Assembly (NCBI GenBank): GCA_937625935.1
Contig: OW569376.1
Span: forward strand, 186,001 to 250,000
Length of the DNA stretch: 64,000 nucleotides
Reading direction: 5' to 3'
DNA from: Tetramitus jugosus
Lineage: Eukaryota > Heterolobosea > Eutetramitea > Acrasida > Vahlkampfiidae
A program made the translations under genes and the position numbers. A model generated the notes under the pieces. It did no database searches. It was not told the origin of the DNA and worked only from the letters and a program-made list of their open reading frames with translations. This document shows, piece by piece, positions 9,936 to 20,752 of the stretch (its first letter is position 1; the number at the start of each line of letters is the position of its first letter).

Positions 9936-10309
9936 CTAGTTCTCAGTTCCCTTGTTGTCGTTTTTTGTGGCGTATTGACGTGCCCAAAGCTTGCTCATAA
10001 ATGGATAGGGCGAGTTGGCAAGTGGTTCAGTCACACGCTTCTCATAATAGGAACCAAAATAGATGACTGGTACACTGAGGAGAGCGCATGAGATCAAGCC
10101 AATGGCGAACCATCTGGGTCCACTCTTTGTCTTGGCATACTGTTTTTGCCATCAAACAAACAAAAAAAATGTCGAAAAAAATGAGCATTTTTCTAATCAA
10201 ATAACGTTACAAAAAAGAAAAGGATATGGTATTGGATGTGATAACTTACATGACCTCCAGCTGGCCAATATGTGTCCTTTGGATAATCAATTCTTGTTGC
10301 ACCACCCAT
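9936..10309 (-). CDS. Small single-TM mitochondrial protein resembling a complex I accessory subunit
   Basis: The two exons are 10250-10309 and 9936-10139, with a 110-bp intron (donor GTAAGT, acceptor CAG). They encode 87 residues. The first exon gives MGGATRIDYPKDTYWPAGGH. The second gives a basic stretch, a membrane segment (FAIGLISCALLSVPVIYFGSY), a charged EKR and a Pro-rich end with SPYPFMSKLWARQY. The order AGG-x-Y, basic, TM, E-x-R, PxxPxPSxxW resembles small plant-type NADH dehydrogenase subunits of the mitochondrial inner membrane. That identity is a memory-based comparison and needs a profile search. Its start faces the start of the pseudokinase gene, 228 bp away. Confidence 0.7.
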
Positions 10310-10537
10310 GTTGTGATTTGAATAACTTTGTTTTTGCGTTTTGTTGGCGCGGCGAAAAAAATCACATTACCGCGCTCAACATTTCTCCTTTTGACGTCGT
10401 CTGTTATCTTGGATGTGTGTTGCGTTAGTTTGGAAGCTTACAACATTATTCGAGTTCCAACCACCCAGCACACAAGAAGAAGAGCTAGCGTGCAACAACA
10501 AAACACTACTTTTTTTTGGATCTCATTCATCACACCA

Positions 10538-13500
10538 ATGGTTTCACCCAACTGTTCAACAACCTCAAGAAGCTGCAACAAACACTTTTCACTCAGTGTT
10601 TTGTTCTTGTTGTGTTGTTGTTTCTTCTTCACTGCTCCCAACTTGTCCTCCTGTACTCCAATAACAACAAAATCACTAACAACAACAAATCATCGTCGTG
10701 ATCAAATAGTGAGCAATAACAATAACAACAATCATACGTTCTCATTGGCATCCTATTGGAACAAAAATGAAGTTCTTGAGGAGAGAATTGCTCTGAATGC
10801 TCCCTATTCTTTCGATGTCCTAGAGGAAGGATACTTTGCACCCATGATGATACATGATGACATACCCAACTCTCCCTACTTTTACTTGTTGTTCACTGAT
10901 AGTGCCGATCCAAGTGCACCTGTCCCAGAAGTGTCCGTACTCAAGGTTCAAATCAGTACGTTTACAATTGTGGAACGATTGAGTTTGATTCATCCCTTTT
11001 TTTACTCTTCTTCGTCACATCGATTCGAGTGTGCCATTATGACATCGACCAAATCTGTGGCTGCCAAGAGACTAGTGTGTGGAAATTCAGTCTTTACGTT
11101 CAGTTTTCGGTTGCAAGGTGATGTGTTGTTTGAACCGTTGATTGATCAAGATATCAATTTTTTGGCAATGGATCACGATGGAGAGTATGGATATGTTGTG
11201 GGTGACGATATTGATGATTTCATATGGATCTTTCGTATTGATCTCGAAACGGGACAAGTCGTGAATCGAAACCGATTTTTATTCAAGGCCTTCTCCATAT
11301 CTGCTCGATTAAAGTGTGAGAAGATGAGTGATGGATCGTGGAGTCCAAACCTGATCTTGTTCAGGACCGATGTGGATACTCGAGAGCTTCAAATGTACCA
11401 TATTTCAAAATCGACACTCAAGTTGGTGAATGGGCCCATTCCGTTGGGAAATACTGATTTCTTAGCTCGGTCACAAGTCCTGCGATTCAATAATGACTAT
11501 TACATTGCACATACGCCCAACACGGATAATCCAAATTTTAACTCTACTATGCTCATTCGCTCCTCAGTGCGCGTCACTAGAATTCGTGTCAATGAATCAA
11601 TGGCGATTACTGATCGAGAGACTGTCACCATTGCTCCTAGTGTTGTTTTCAGTCCGTCTAGCATCAAATACACGCACGTCGTAATGATACCCAAGGGAGA
11701 TACTGGTATTAGTATTTCCGTTGCGTGTCCAGGTAATGTTCTGGTGGCTGTTCAAATCGATCGATACAATTTGTCCATTACCAACACTTTTTTCAACGGT
11801 ACCAGTCCGTATAGAGAAAGCATGATACAGTACTTTGCAATATTATCTGACTCAACAATGATATCGGTCATTGATGAGACTACACGTCAAATAGTGAATA
11901 TGAACACTGTCAGATCACTATCGATCGATCGGATAGCAAAACCAGGAGTACTAACACAGTCAAAGATATGGGAGAAGAAAGATTCGAAAGGACTCGTCTT
12001 ATATTCAATGCTTTTGTTTGGAACGTTCGAAGGAGAACTAATTCTGGTGTCTACATCATATCCTTTTCCATTGTATAAGGTTGTCGCTGTGTCTGACAGT
12101 AAGATTGTTTCTTTTGATATTGATCAGAGCACTGATTCGCTGTATATTGTGTCGGGAAGTCATCAACCCAAAGTCAGAAAGTACAATCTAGCTACAATGG
12201 AGTTCGATAGCTCATTTGCACAGTTGGATATTCAGCAGAGATATCCTGAGAATTTACTATTTTTGAATGATCGAATTTTTGTGACAACTAAAGGTGAGTT
12301 TCACTGCTCCACAGAGATGTAAGCTCCCATGGTCTCTTTATTAACACATTTTTATTGATTATAGAGTCAACAATCATGTTGAATTCGGTAGGAGAATGGA
12401 TCGGAGAGCGCATTTTGCCTGATGTTAAAACGTACAAGGGTGGAGCTGTGAAGTTGGGCAATGACAAAATTGTTTATGGAACAGATATGGGAAGTATGTA
12501 TTCATTACCTTACGTTTTTATGTTTGGTTTGATCATTATTAATCACATTTTTGCGCATAGTCTATCTGATTAACATACCTCGTTCAACCAACGTACCGGA
12601 GGTTTCTCGAGCGATTCAGTCCGAAAAAGCTGTCATCCTTTTTAAGAGCAGTGATGATAATTGTGTTTATTATGCAAGCAACACAGCTGTTAAGAGACTG
12701 GATGTGCGTTCCTTTGCCAGATCCACTGTGATTGATGTGTCTCGTCATTGCCATCCATTGGTCAATCAGATTACTGGTGTTCCTTTTGGTGACAGTAATT
12801 TAGCTTATATTGCATGTCAATCAAAGTCAGCCGAGTACCACAACATATTGTTAGTTAATCTCAAAACAGGGGCAGTTCTCAACGGTACATATGTTAACTT
12901 TTTGACATATAAGATGCAAGTTTTGGATATGTATGAAAAAATTTTACTCGTTTCCAGCTATGGACAAGTGAGAGAAATCTACCCACTAGCATACAATGAT
13001 AATGAGCCAGAAAAGAACTCTAATAGCCCAACAATTAGAATCATCATTATCGCTACAACGAGCTCTGTCGGCGGATTTTTATTACTATGTGTGCTCTCAA
13101 TGTTACTAGTGATGATTGTTGTTGCTTGTCGTAAGCGCAAGAGCAACTGGAAGAAGCTGGTGGATGACAATCCGTGTGATGACATAGAAGTTGGAAACTC
13201 AATAATAATGAATGACAGTGAGTTAACATACCGTAACGAAGAGATTTCCAAGAGACTACTCGAGTCACACACATCATGCGACAATTCAAAGCAATCTGTT
13301 GGTTGCTCCCAAAAACTTTTATCAAAATTGGAGGGACTCAAAATCCCACGTGTGATCTTGGAAGAAATCGAGATGAGTCGTGAGGTTGAATTTGGATCAT
13401 TGATTGGTCTTTGGCGTGGTACATTTATTCATGCAAAGAAGATTCAAAATCGAGTCACTGATTCATTCCTCAATAAGTTAAATCCTATATCCACCATTTC

Positions 13501-14233
13501 TCATCCGAATCTGAACAAGATTGTAGGGTATGCCTTGAGTGACAACAATGATTTTTATGTCGTATCTGAGAGAGAAGATGCCATCAGTTTGTACGATTGG
13601 CTCTATTCCGAAGAGTACCGAGATTATCCGCGCGAGTTCTCACACAAGCGAATGATATTGACCGAAGTTTGTAGAACACTCAATTTTTTGAGTCAACAAC
13701 AACCACCCATCCATCATAACAACATACGTGCTCAAACGATTTTAGTTGAGGAGGACTTGAGCATCAAGTTAATTAATTGGTGTAGTTGCTACAAAGCGTC
13801 AGAAAGTGCACGTAAGATTGCATATGTCGCACCCGAGGTACTCAAACAACCGAATGCATGCTCCTCGAAGAGCGATGTATACAGTATTGGTATTTTAATG
13901 TGGGAGCTGTTCTTCATGTGGAAACCATTTACCCCTCTGCCTGTTCTGGGGACACCTGCTAAACAGACAGACCAAGCGACAAAGTCAAGGATGAATCTGT
14001 TTACGTTGGGCATGTGTGTGATGAATGGAAGCCGGCCGGATCTTCCTGATTTTGCCGAAAGTTCCTCTCTGTTCGCCTGGTACTACAGATGCCACCGTGG
14101 CTCGGAAGAGGATGTACCTGAACCTGTTCTGCGCAATTATTTCTCGCTCATGCAACGGTGTTGGCACGAGAATCCAGAGTTGCGTCCCTCGCTTTTTGAA
14201 CTGCTGGACGCGCTTGATCGTGATTTTGAATAA
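10538..14233 (+). CDS. Receptor-like pseudokinase with large extracellular domain
   Basis: The three exons are 10538-12293, 12365-12493 and 12561-14233. The introns are 71 and 67 bp, with donors GTGAGT and GTATGT, and splicing keeps the frame, giving 1185 residues. The ATG at 10538 leads into a signal peptide (LSVLFLLCCCFFF). The roughly 740-residue ectodomain looks beta-propeller-like and has N-glycosylation sites. A TM helix near 785-815 is followed by a basic stop-transfer (CRKRKSNWKK). The cytosolic part from about 900 is a TKL-like kinase fold: KIAYVAPEVL, SDVYSIGILMWELF and a conserved C-lobe WHENPELRPS are present. The catalytic HRD is HNN and DFG is replaced by NWC, so it should be inactive and act as a signalling scaffold or allosteric partner. 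Confidence 0.85.
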
Positions 14234-14629
14234 TTTTACTCCGACTGACAGTTGACAAATTGCGTCGTTCCAACTTTGGCCATAACGCTTTATTTGGTCA
14301 CATCTCACCGACCACATTTACCAGGATAATTTACTTGGTGACCGCGGTCGATAGGAAACCAAACATCCAATTCTCCACACTCCAAATACCACAGGTATCC
14401 TCCGACGGATAACAATCCTTTGGGGCCCCAATTCATAGACGGTTGGTCTCCTCACACAGGGAACGAGAAACTAACCTAGGGAAATCGCCATACTGGCCAC
14501 ACACCGCCCGCACCACAAGCACACAACAGTCAATTTTCTCAAATCGAATCCACTCTTAGAAGAAGAAACCAAAACAACAAAGAAAGAAATTGAACCTCTG
14601 AGTGAACAGCTTTGTCGACAGCATCATCA
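14234..14629. other. Intergenic region, no gene seen
   Basis: The region of about 400 bp between the end of the pseudokinase gene and the start of the RGS-START gene has no open frame of note. Its last 100 bp are CA/AAC-rich (ACACAACAGTC, AAACCAAAACAAC), as in other leaders of this window, and probably form the 5' UTR of the downstream gene. Confidence 0.5.
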
Positions 14630-16138
14630 ATGGCCTCTCACTCTACAGCTATAACACTTGAAACAGTGCTAGATGACTATGAGAGCACCCTCTTTTTAGA
14701 ACGATATCTTTCGTTGACGCGCAACGTCGAACCTCTGCACTTTATTCAACAAGTAAATGATTATTCGTCACTGCACTCTCACCACAACCGATACGTCAAG
14801 GCACGAGAGATGATTGATGGCTATGTTCGGAGTCAATCGAAATCTGAGCTAAACATTGCCTCAGATGTGCGTCAAGAGATTATTCAATTGTTTGACACCA
14901 AGTGTTCACTCTATTACTGTCCAAAGTTGTTGTTTGATCGATGTGTAGGTCTTGTGATGCTAGAGCTAAAGGAGGACGTTTGGCCTCGCTTCATCAAATC
15001 GTTGGAATACCGCCAATGGTACGAAGGGGTGTACGGCTCTACGACGGAGCTCGAGGTCGAGGCAGTGCCCAACGCCGGAGAAATTAGCTCACCCACCAAC
15101 CAAACAATTACGAGTGATGGAGGAGGTGGTGAGTTCAATGTTCATTCGGAAGAGACTGGTTCGGATGAGTGCCTCGACCGTATCACATTTTCTACTGCTT
15201 CAGCAGCAGCTTACTTGAAGCCTGATGACAATGAAAATAATTATGGCCTACTGAGCAGTGCGGAGACGTTGGATGCTCAGTTGAATCTGGTCAAGGAGTG
15301 GAGCTTTGGAACGACACTGAGAGGTGAAGAATTAAAGCTCACACAAAAAACGAGTCAATACGAGTGTTATGTGACCAAGAGAGGTGTCAAGTTCAACGAA
15401 GAGGACAAGGCTCTCAAAATGTGGAAACTTCGGTTGAATCTCAATCATTCCATTGACACTGTGTTTCGGTCTGCTGTCATGGCATCGCTTCGAAATGCCA
15501 ACGACGGTAACTTGTATGAATCGTATCAAGTTGATAGCTATCAAAGTTATGATCCTAGGTATGCGATTACTGTGACACGTGAACTGTATCGATTCGGTTA
15601 TGGATTCACTGATAGGGACGCAGTGTTTGCTCACACGGCGCGTGAAGAGGTGAACGAGAAGGGACGTCGCCGCATTATTATTGTTTCTCGTGGAATAAAG
15701 CATGAGAAAGAACCAGTGTACAGTCGTGCGTGCGTATCGCAGATGGCGAAGCAAGGTGGCAGGAACACGAGTAGTGGCTCGAGTAAATTGAAGCGATTTA
15801 TTCGATTAGAAGTGATTGCGACAAGAATATTCGAAGAGGTTGAAGACAATAGGACATATTATTATGAGACGGGTTACATGGACATGAAGGGTAATGTTCC
15901 TGCATTCCTGTGGAACATTTTGGTTGGTAAGAGAGGTGCTACGTTGTACGCTGGAGTGAGTCGCTCTTGTAAACAGTTTGAAAAGATGATTAAGGAGAAT
16001 CCAAACATGGAAGTGGATTCACTGGGCACGATACAAATTGTGGAGCATAATCGAAAGTACATGGCGAACCTAAAGAAACAAAAAGAGGAAGCAGAACAAG
16101 AACTCTTTTGTCAGCACAAGAGAACTTATGTCCAGTGA
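14630..16138 (+). CDS. RGS domain plus START-like lipid-binding domain protein
   Basis: This is a single exon of 502 residues. The N-terminal 135 residues form an RGS domain: LFLERYLSLTRNVEPLHFIQ, then the helix ending MIDGYV, and LFDRCVGLVMLELKEDVWPR, with the expected all-helical spacing. RGS domains speed GTP hydrolysis by G-alpha subunits. An acidic linker follows. The region from about residue 223 to 475 resembles a START domain (YRFGYGFTDRDAVFAHT, GYMDMKGNVPAFLWNILVGKRG), which binds lipid in a hydrophobic cavity. The combination suggests a lipid-tuned G-protein regulator; that is inference. Only 12 bp separate its stop from the stop of the convergent gene at 16151. The ATG at 14630 was chosen over upstream non-ATG codons. 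Confidence 0.82.
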   Translation: MASHSTAITLETVLDDYESTLFLERYLSLTRNVEPLHFIQQVNDYSSLHSHHNRYVKAREMIDGYVRSQSKSELNIASDVRQEIIQLFDTKCSLYYCPKLLFDRCVGLVMLELKEDVWPRFIKSLEYRQWYEGVYGSTTELEVEAVPNAGEISSPTNQTITSDGGGGEFNVHSEETGSDECLDRITFSTASAAAYLKPDDNENNYGLLSSAETLDAQLNLVKEWSFGTTLRGEELKLTQKTSQYECYVTKRGVKFNEEDKALKMWKLRLNLNHSIDTVFRSAVMASLRNANDGNLYESYQVDSYQSYDPRYAITVTRELYRFGYGFTDRDAVFAHTAREEVNEKGRRRIIIVSRGIKHEKEPVYSRACVSQMAKQGGRNTSSGSSKLKRFIRLEVIATRIFEEVEDNRTYYYETGYMDMKGNVPAFLWNILVGKRGATLYAGVSRSCKQFEKMIKENPNMEVDSLGTIQIVEHNRKYMANLKKQKEEAEQELFCQHKRTYVQ

Positions 16139-16150
16139 GAAAATTGTAGT

Positions 16151-17005
16151 TTATTGCGCGGTTATTTCTTGCAATTCAGGTCTCTTATTGTTTGGGTTGA
16201 CCCAAACTTCATTGAAACCTCCATGACCAAACTTTTCCAAGTAAATAAAGCCTTGCTCTCGTAACAATTGACGACATTGTTCGTCCTTTTCTTTTGCTCC
16301 CTCTCTTCCGTTCAATTCAATCAAAATGGCATAGACAGGAACGGAGTCGAACGGATAGGTGGCCAACACTTCATACTCTGCACCCTCAACATCGACTGAG
16401 AAAAAGTCCACTCTCTTCAAGTTGGCTGCTTCCACATACTTTCGAATGGGACTGCATTCAAGCTTCCAAGTCTTCCCATCTTTCCAAATTCTCTGATGAA
16501 TAGGGTCCAATGTATCCTTCCTACCTGCCATCGCTCCATGGCCAACCATCTCAATCGTTCTTTCTTGAACACACACTGCTCCTTGAATTGTAAAAACCTT
16601 GGGTCGATTGAGTTGAAGCTTAGCAAAAGTGTCTGGGTGAGGTTCAATCAACAAACCGGTCCAACCCAATGAATCCTCATAGAATTTGGAGTTGGAGAAT
16701 TTCAGGCCATCAAAAGCTCCAATCTCAATAAATGTACCGTGATGCAACGGAGTTCCATCCTTCTGCAGAAAGTACTTTAGCATCATTTGATCTTCCTTAC
16801 CTTGCCCATAAAAAATGTACTGCTCCTTTGTTCCAATGTCTTCTTTCAACAAAAGGTTCTCGACTAACAATTCATCGCAACTGATTGGATGTTTCTCAGA
16901 CACCATCGTAGTCGTAATGATTAGATAGTAACCAATCAGAATGGCGATCACAAAGAAAACCAAGAGTTTGAATCGGGAGGTGGGCATCTCATAAAATCGT
17001 TTCAT
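16151..17005 (-). CDS. FkbM family methyltransferase, type II membrane protein
   Basis: The protein has 284 residues. The signal anchor spans about residues 13-33 (LLVFFVIAILIGYYLIITTT), so the catalytic part is luminal. FkbM hallmarks are present: FIEIGAFDGLKFSNS (SAM motif I) near residue 87, GLLIEPHPDTFAKL just after it, and VDFFSVDVEGAEYEVLA near 195. These enzymes transfer methyl groups from SAM to hydroxyls of sugars or other small molecules. Together with the GT49 gene that starts 340 bp away on the other strand and the next methyltransferase at 19118, it forms a small group of secretory-pathway modification genes. The substrate is unknown. Confidence 0.87.
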   Translation of the reverse strand: MKRFYEMPTSRFKLLVFFVIAILIGYYLIITTTMVSEKHPISCDELLVENLLLKEDIGTKEQYIFYGQGKEDQMMLKYFLQKDGTPLHHGTFIEIGAFDGLKFSNSKFYEDSLGWTGLLIEPHPDTFAKLQLNRPKVFTIQGAVCVQERTIEMVGHGAMAGRKDTLDPIHQRIWKDGKTWKLECSPIRKYVEAANLKRVDFFSVDVEGAEYEVLATYPFDSVPVYAILIELNGREGAKEKDEQCRQLLREQGFIYLEKFGHGGFNEVWVNPNNKRPELQEITAQ

Positions 17006-17344
17006 TTGTCTATGGTTATGGGAAAAGAGAGAAACATCGAGAGTGTATCTCCCCTTTTGATCTTCAATCTTGGGATGAAATCATTCCCTGACAGAGCTCA
17101 AAGCATGCGTCAACTTCAGTTATCATGTGGGTGGTGCTTCTAAAATAGTTGTCAATATAATGACAATATTGTAAACCCTTCTTTTTTTTGGCCAACCAAA
17201 ACGATTTTGTGATGGACTGTTGGCGACCTAAACATTGGCACTCATGGATAAATCTGTCGAACCATCATGAGGAATGTGTTGGTATTTAGAAGATAATCCC
17301 TTTCACTCCTGTCACTTCTCTTTGGTCAAAAACAAGAGAGGATC
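17006..17344. other. Divergent promoter region between an FkbM gene and a GT49 gene
   Basis: This stretch of about 340 bp lies between two start codons that point away from each other, so it must carry both promoters. It is AT-rich. I see no open frame and no obvious TATA element. Confidence 0.45.
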
Positions 17345-18541
17345 ATGAAAGCGTTAGATGTTAGAATTTTCATCGTCATTCTTGTTGCTGTTTGGATGAT
17401 ATTCTCGATCACAGTGTTATTCAATCGTTCACCCGATATCATAATGCACCGTCTTTGGTCACATGAGACATGTTTGGAGCTGGAAAACACGGAAGAGTGT
17501 TTCAAAGTGTATCCCAGTGCTTTTAACCTGCACAAGAACTATGAATACGTTCGGGAGGAAGATGGAATCCCAGCGTCATTACATCAATTTTCGGTTGTGT
17601 TGAGCTCTCAAGCATCTCTCAATAGATTGTTTCGTATTCGCTCACTATTGATGAACGAAGTTCCAGACATGATCAAGCAGTCCAACATCTCAAAGGCCAA
17701 TGTTTTCTTGTCCATTACCGTGTACACTCAGAACTTTGAAGAAGATTGGTTGACACTTAACGATGCCATCTATGCCAATCAAACAGTTTGTCCAGATAAA
17801 CGATGGTGTTACTCCAACTTCCATATTCACATGGTTTACAAGGAACAATTTTTGCCCTATCCCATCAACTTCCTTCGGAACATTGGATTCCAATACTCGG
17901 AAGCAAAGTGGATGATGCTCTATGATATTGACTTCATTTTGAGTTCTTCATTGATTGAGGATCTCAAAAATGCAACTATGTCCAAGGAGTCTGAAGAAAA
18001 GATGTTCATTGTTCCAGCATTTGAATTCCATTCAAAAAGGAGCGAATGCACAGACAAAGAGGCCAAGAATCTAAAAATTAACTGCAAACATGGTATTCCT
18101 TCAATGAAGACAGATTTGCACAGAGCTTATGACAAAAAGTTTGTTGGGATCTTCCATGCACTACGCTATCTCAATCTCGAGAAGTCTGGTCACGGACCAA
18201 CAAACTATACTCATTGGTTTTCGACATCTGAAGAGTATCGCGCGGGCCATAGCCACTATTATGAGCCTTACGTCTTTTTCTCTCGAAATTCATATTTAGC
18301 AAAGTATTCTGATGGTAAGTTGTGTCACGAAGGATTTTACAATAGAGGATACAACAAGATTGTGTGTTATGCAAAGTTGAAACATCACTTGAAATTAGAA
18401 CCGTTGGTCTTACCTCATAGTTTTATGATACATTTCAACGAGCCAACTAACAAGCCAAAGAAGTACCTGAGTCGCATGACAGCTCCTAAACTACTTTATG
18501 CCAAAGTGTTGAGAACTTTCCGACAAAAACTAAAGAAGTAA
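17345..18541 (+). CDS. Glycosyltransferase of the LARGE/B4GAT1 type (GT49)
   Basis: The protein has 398 residues with an N-terminal signal anchor at about 5-25 (VRIFIVILVAVWMIFSITVLF), a Golgi type II layout. The catalytic domain has the GT49 features: FLRNIGFQYSEAKWMMLYDID with the metal-binding D-x-D (YDIDF, near residue 195), a Cys-containing loop, FVGIFHALRYLNLEKSGHGP, YEPYVFFSRNS, and the C-terminal HSFMIHFNEPTNKPKK. In animals GT49 enzymes (B4GAT1, the second domain of LARGE) add glucuronic acid to the dystroglycan glycan. The acceptor in a protist is not known. The family assignment rests on motif recognition. Confidence 0.85.
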   Translation: MKALDVRIFIVILVAVWMIFSITVLFNRSPDIIMHRLWSHETCLELENTEECFKVYPSAFNLHKNYEYVREEDGIPASLHQFSVVLSSQASLNRLFRIRSLLMNEVPDMIKQSNISKANVFLSITVYTQNFEEDWLTLNDAIYANQTVCPDKRWCYSNFHIHMVYKEQFLPYPINFLRNIGFQYSEAKWMMLYDIDFILSSSLIEDLKNATMSKESEEKMFIVPAFEFHSKRSECTDKEAKNLKINCKHGIPSMKTDLHRAYDKKFVGIFHALRYLNLEKSGHGPTNYTHWFSTSEEYRAGHSHYYEPYVFFSRNSYLAKYSDGKLCHEGFYNRGYNKIVCYAKLKHHLKLEPLVLPHSFMIHFNEPTNKPKKYLSRMTAPKLLYAKVLRTFRQKLKK

Positions 18542-19117
18542 TTCATCCTCCACAATACCAGTGACTTCGTCTGAAGGAAGAACTGCCTTACATCAACGAA
18601 ACCATTGATTCATAACAGTAATTACTGCGCAGCAAAACAAGTTCGAACCAAGATTTGTGTTAATAAGCGGTCGAACTTTCCATTGACGACTTTCAGCGTT
18701 CGTACCCACATGTATAATCCAAGAACACTCATTTCTAGTTCATGGTTTTTCACCGTATGTCTTGCCAATAGGGTGTTGTCAGTAGAGGTGAATAAAAAAA
18801 ACCCTTGCAGTTCATTGATTGTAAAGATATCCTTTCGCGAAATTCAAGTCTTTTGCTGTTAAACACCAGAAGGAATTCGAGGGAAGATAATCCGTCGTTT
18901 CTTTTTTGGTCCAACGGAAACTGGAGGGTTGATTTCGATGAATCGAAACTGATTCCTCCGCGAACCATTATTATTGTGGTTAGAGACACACCAATACTGC
19001 TCGTTAGTTACCTATTCTTATTCTTGCACAGGGAGGCAACACAAAAGTTATAGTTTTCACAACAACAACCCCAATTCACACCAACATTCCCTAACAACAA
19101 CAACAACCACCACCACT
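18542..19117. other. Intergenic region, no gene seen
   Basis: These 576 bp lie between two plus-strand genes. Only short overlapping frames without ATG context occur. The last 50 bp before the next ATG are a CAA/CCA-rich leader (ACAACAACAACAACC). Around 18935 the sequence TTTCGATGAATCGAAA is an inverted repeat that could be a regulatory site of the FkbM gene at 19118. Confidence 0.45.
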
Positions 19118-20083
19118 ATGAAGATTACTTCCACACAGCCAAGACAACGGACCTTTCTATGGTTCCTCATCATTAGTCTCATTCTGTTCTCTTCGCTAAC
19201 AGTTGTCTTGTTTCGTCACCCCAAGATGTCATCTACAAAACAACAAGTTCACAGTAGGGACTCATTGAAAAATCAAGGAACGATGAACAATGGTGATTAT
19301 GCTCACTATGTCGACGAAGATGATGTCGACCAAGAACCACAACTAGTTCAGAACAATCCAGTTCATTTGTTGACACAAAACAAGGCATTGTCCTTCCCCA
19401 TTAAAACCTGTTCTCCACTAAAGCAATACATTGGTCGAAAAGAGTATGGTGGTTGGATGATGTGCCCCTTGGGATTAAACTCGGAATCGATCGTCTACAG
19501 TTTTGGTGTCGGAGAAAATGCAGAGTATGATCAGGAGATGATTCAAAGATTTGGTCTCAAGAAGTTGTATGCGTTTGATCCAACTCCCAAAGCGATTGAC
19601 TATGTCAAGAGATCAAAGGAAAAGAGAAAGCTAAGTGAAAGATTTGAGCTCTATCCAATTGCTCTGACCAGTGATCCTCAACAAACCAGTACTCAATTCT
19701 TCCTGCCCAAGAACAAGGATCATGTGAGTGGAACGGCAATCAAGGGAGTGAGTCACGTAGAAGAGACGGAGCCAGTGACTGTACAGACGATGGACCTGCT
19801 CAGAATCATGAAGATGTTGGGTCATGACCACATTGATTTGCTAAAGTTGGATGTAGAGGGCTCAGAGTTTGAAATTTTTGAGAAATTTTTGTCAGATCCA
19901 TCAAAGTTCCAGTACTGTAATCAAATTTTGGTAGAGCAGCATGCACGGTTCTTTGCATCAGAGCCTACAAAGCAAAAAGAGATTGTTGATCGAATGGTTG
20001 AGTTGTTCCGTACGAATGGTTTTGAAGTGTTGCACATTGAAAAAGGACAAGAGTACTCTTTTGTGAGAGAAGTTCGTAACTAA
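19118..20083 (+). CDS. METTL24/FkbM-like methyltransferase, type II membrane protein
   Basis: The protein has 321 residues. The ATG at 19118 was chosen because it follows a CAA-rich leader and precedes the signal anchor (FLWFLIISLILFSSLTVVLF, about residues 12-31). The luminal domain contains IVYSFGVGENAEYDQEM (SAM motif I), KLYAFDPTPKAIDYV (motif II acidic residue), and HIDLLKLDVEGSEFEIFEKF near residue 245. This pattern is shared with METTL24-like and FkbM proteins, which are predicted O-methyltransferases of the secretory pathway. Its relation to the gene at 16151 is one of family, not a recent tandem copy: the two proteins differ throughout. Confidence 0.85.
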   Translation: MKITSTQPRQRTFLWFLIISLILFSSLTVVLFRHPKMSSTKQQVHSRDSLKNQGTMNNGDYAHYVDEDDVDQEPQLVQNNPVHLLTQNKALSFPIKTCSPLKQYIGRKEYGGWMMCPLGLNSESIVYSFGVGENAEYDQEMIQRFGLKKLYAFDPTPKAIDYVKRSKEKRKLSERFELYPIALTSDPQQTSTQFFLPKNKDHVSGTAIKGVSHVEETEPVTVQTMDLLRIMKMLGHDHIDLLKLDVEGSEFEIFEKFLSDPSKFQYCNQILVEQHARFFASEPTKQKEIVDRMVELFRTNGFEVLHIEKGQEYSFVREVRN

Positions 20084-20628
20084 ACTGAATTTTTAATGTT
20101 GTATTTATTGATTGTTTTGGTGAATTACAAAACTTGGTTATTGCTACTTGAACGAATGTGTCAATTTGTTGAGGGTTATTTTCGCGAGTTTAAGGCAACA
20201 AAACACAATTGAACGCTCGTAAACAAGAGAAGTATTTGGGACAGAAGCACTATCAGTACAAACTAGGGAAAGAACTTGAATAACAATGAGAGGATGCATT
20301 CACAGATGAGTTTGGTGGACGAAACTTAAAATGACGATTAAAACAGGAAGTAAGAATTCTGAGTGGTTAACATTGATACAACATTGAATGACCGAAGAAA
20401 ATGCAACATAACATCTGCAGACAGAAAATGAATAGATGGGTCAGAAAGGGAGATACTCAACGGCATTGTGTCACTGTGGAAGAAAATGATACATGTCGAG
20501 AGAGCTTGCGAGCTCAAAAAACACATATGAGCTAGTGTTACATACCCCTCAACGCACCTAGAATTTCTTTGGTTGTGTACAGTGTAATCTCGAGTGATTC
20601 ATTGCTGAGTTGAATTTGTAGGAGTGGT

Positions 20629-20636
20629 TATAAAAG
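20629..20636 (+). promoter_or_regulatory. TATA box of an unassigned transcript
   Basis: The sequence TATAAAAG lies about 110 bp upstream of the first ATG of a short-ORF region and is followed by a leader rich in CAA, as found before other genes here. The role is inferred from position. Confidence 0.4.
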
Positions 20637-20752
20637 TGCTGAACCGAACCAAAGTGTCACATAAGCGTTACAACATCAACGAACAACTTCAAAACATCCA
20701 ATACAACTCTCAAGCAAGTTTGTATCATCTTTTACCAACATGATCATCATTC

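Noticed and set aside
10328-10537. N-terminal extension of the pseudokinase upstream of 10538
   Set aside because: The extended frame starts at a non-typical position close to the divergent gene, and the signal peptide begins after the ATG at 10538.
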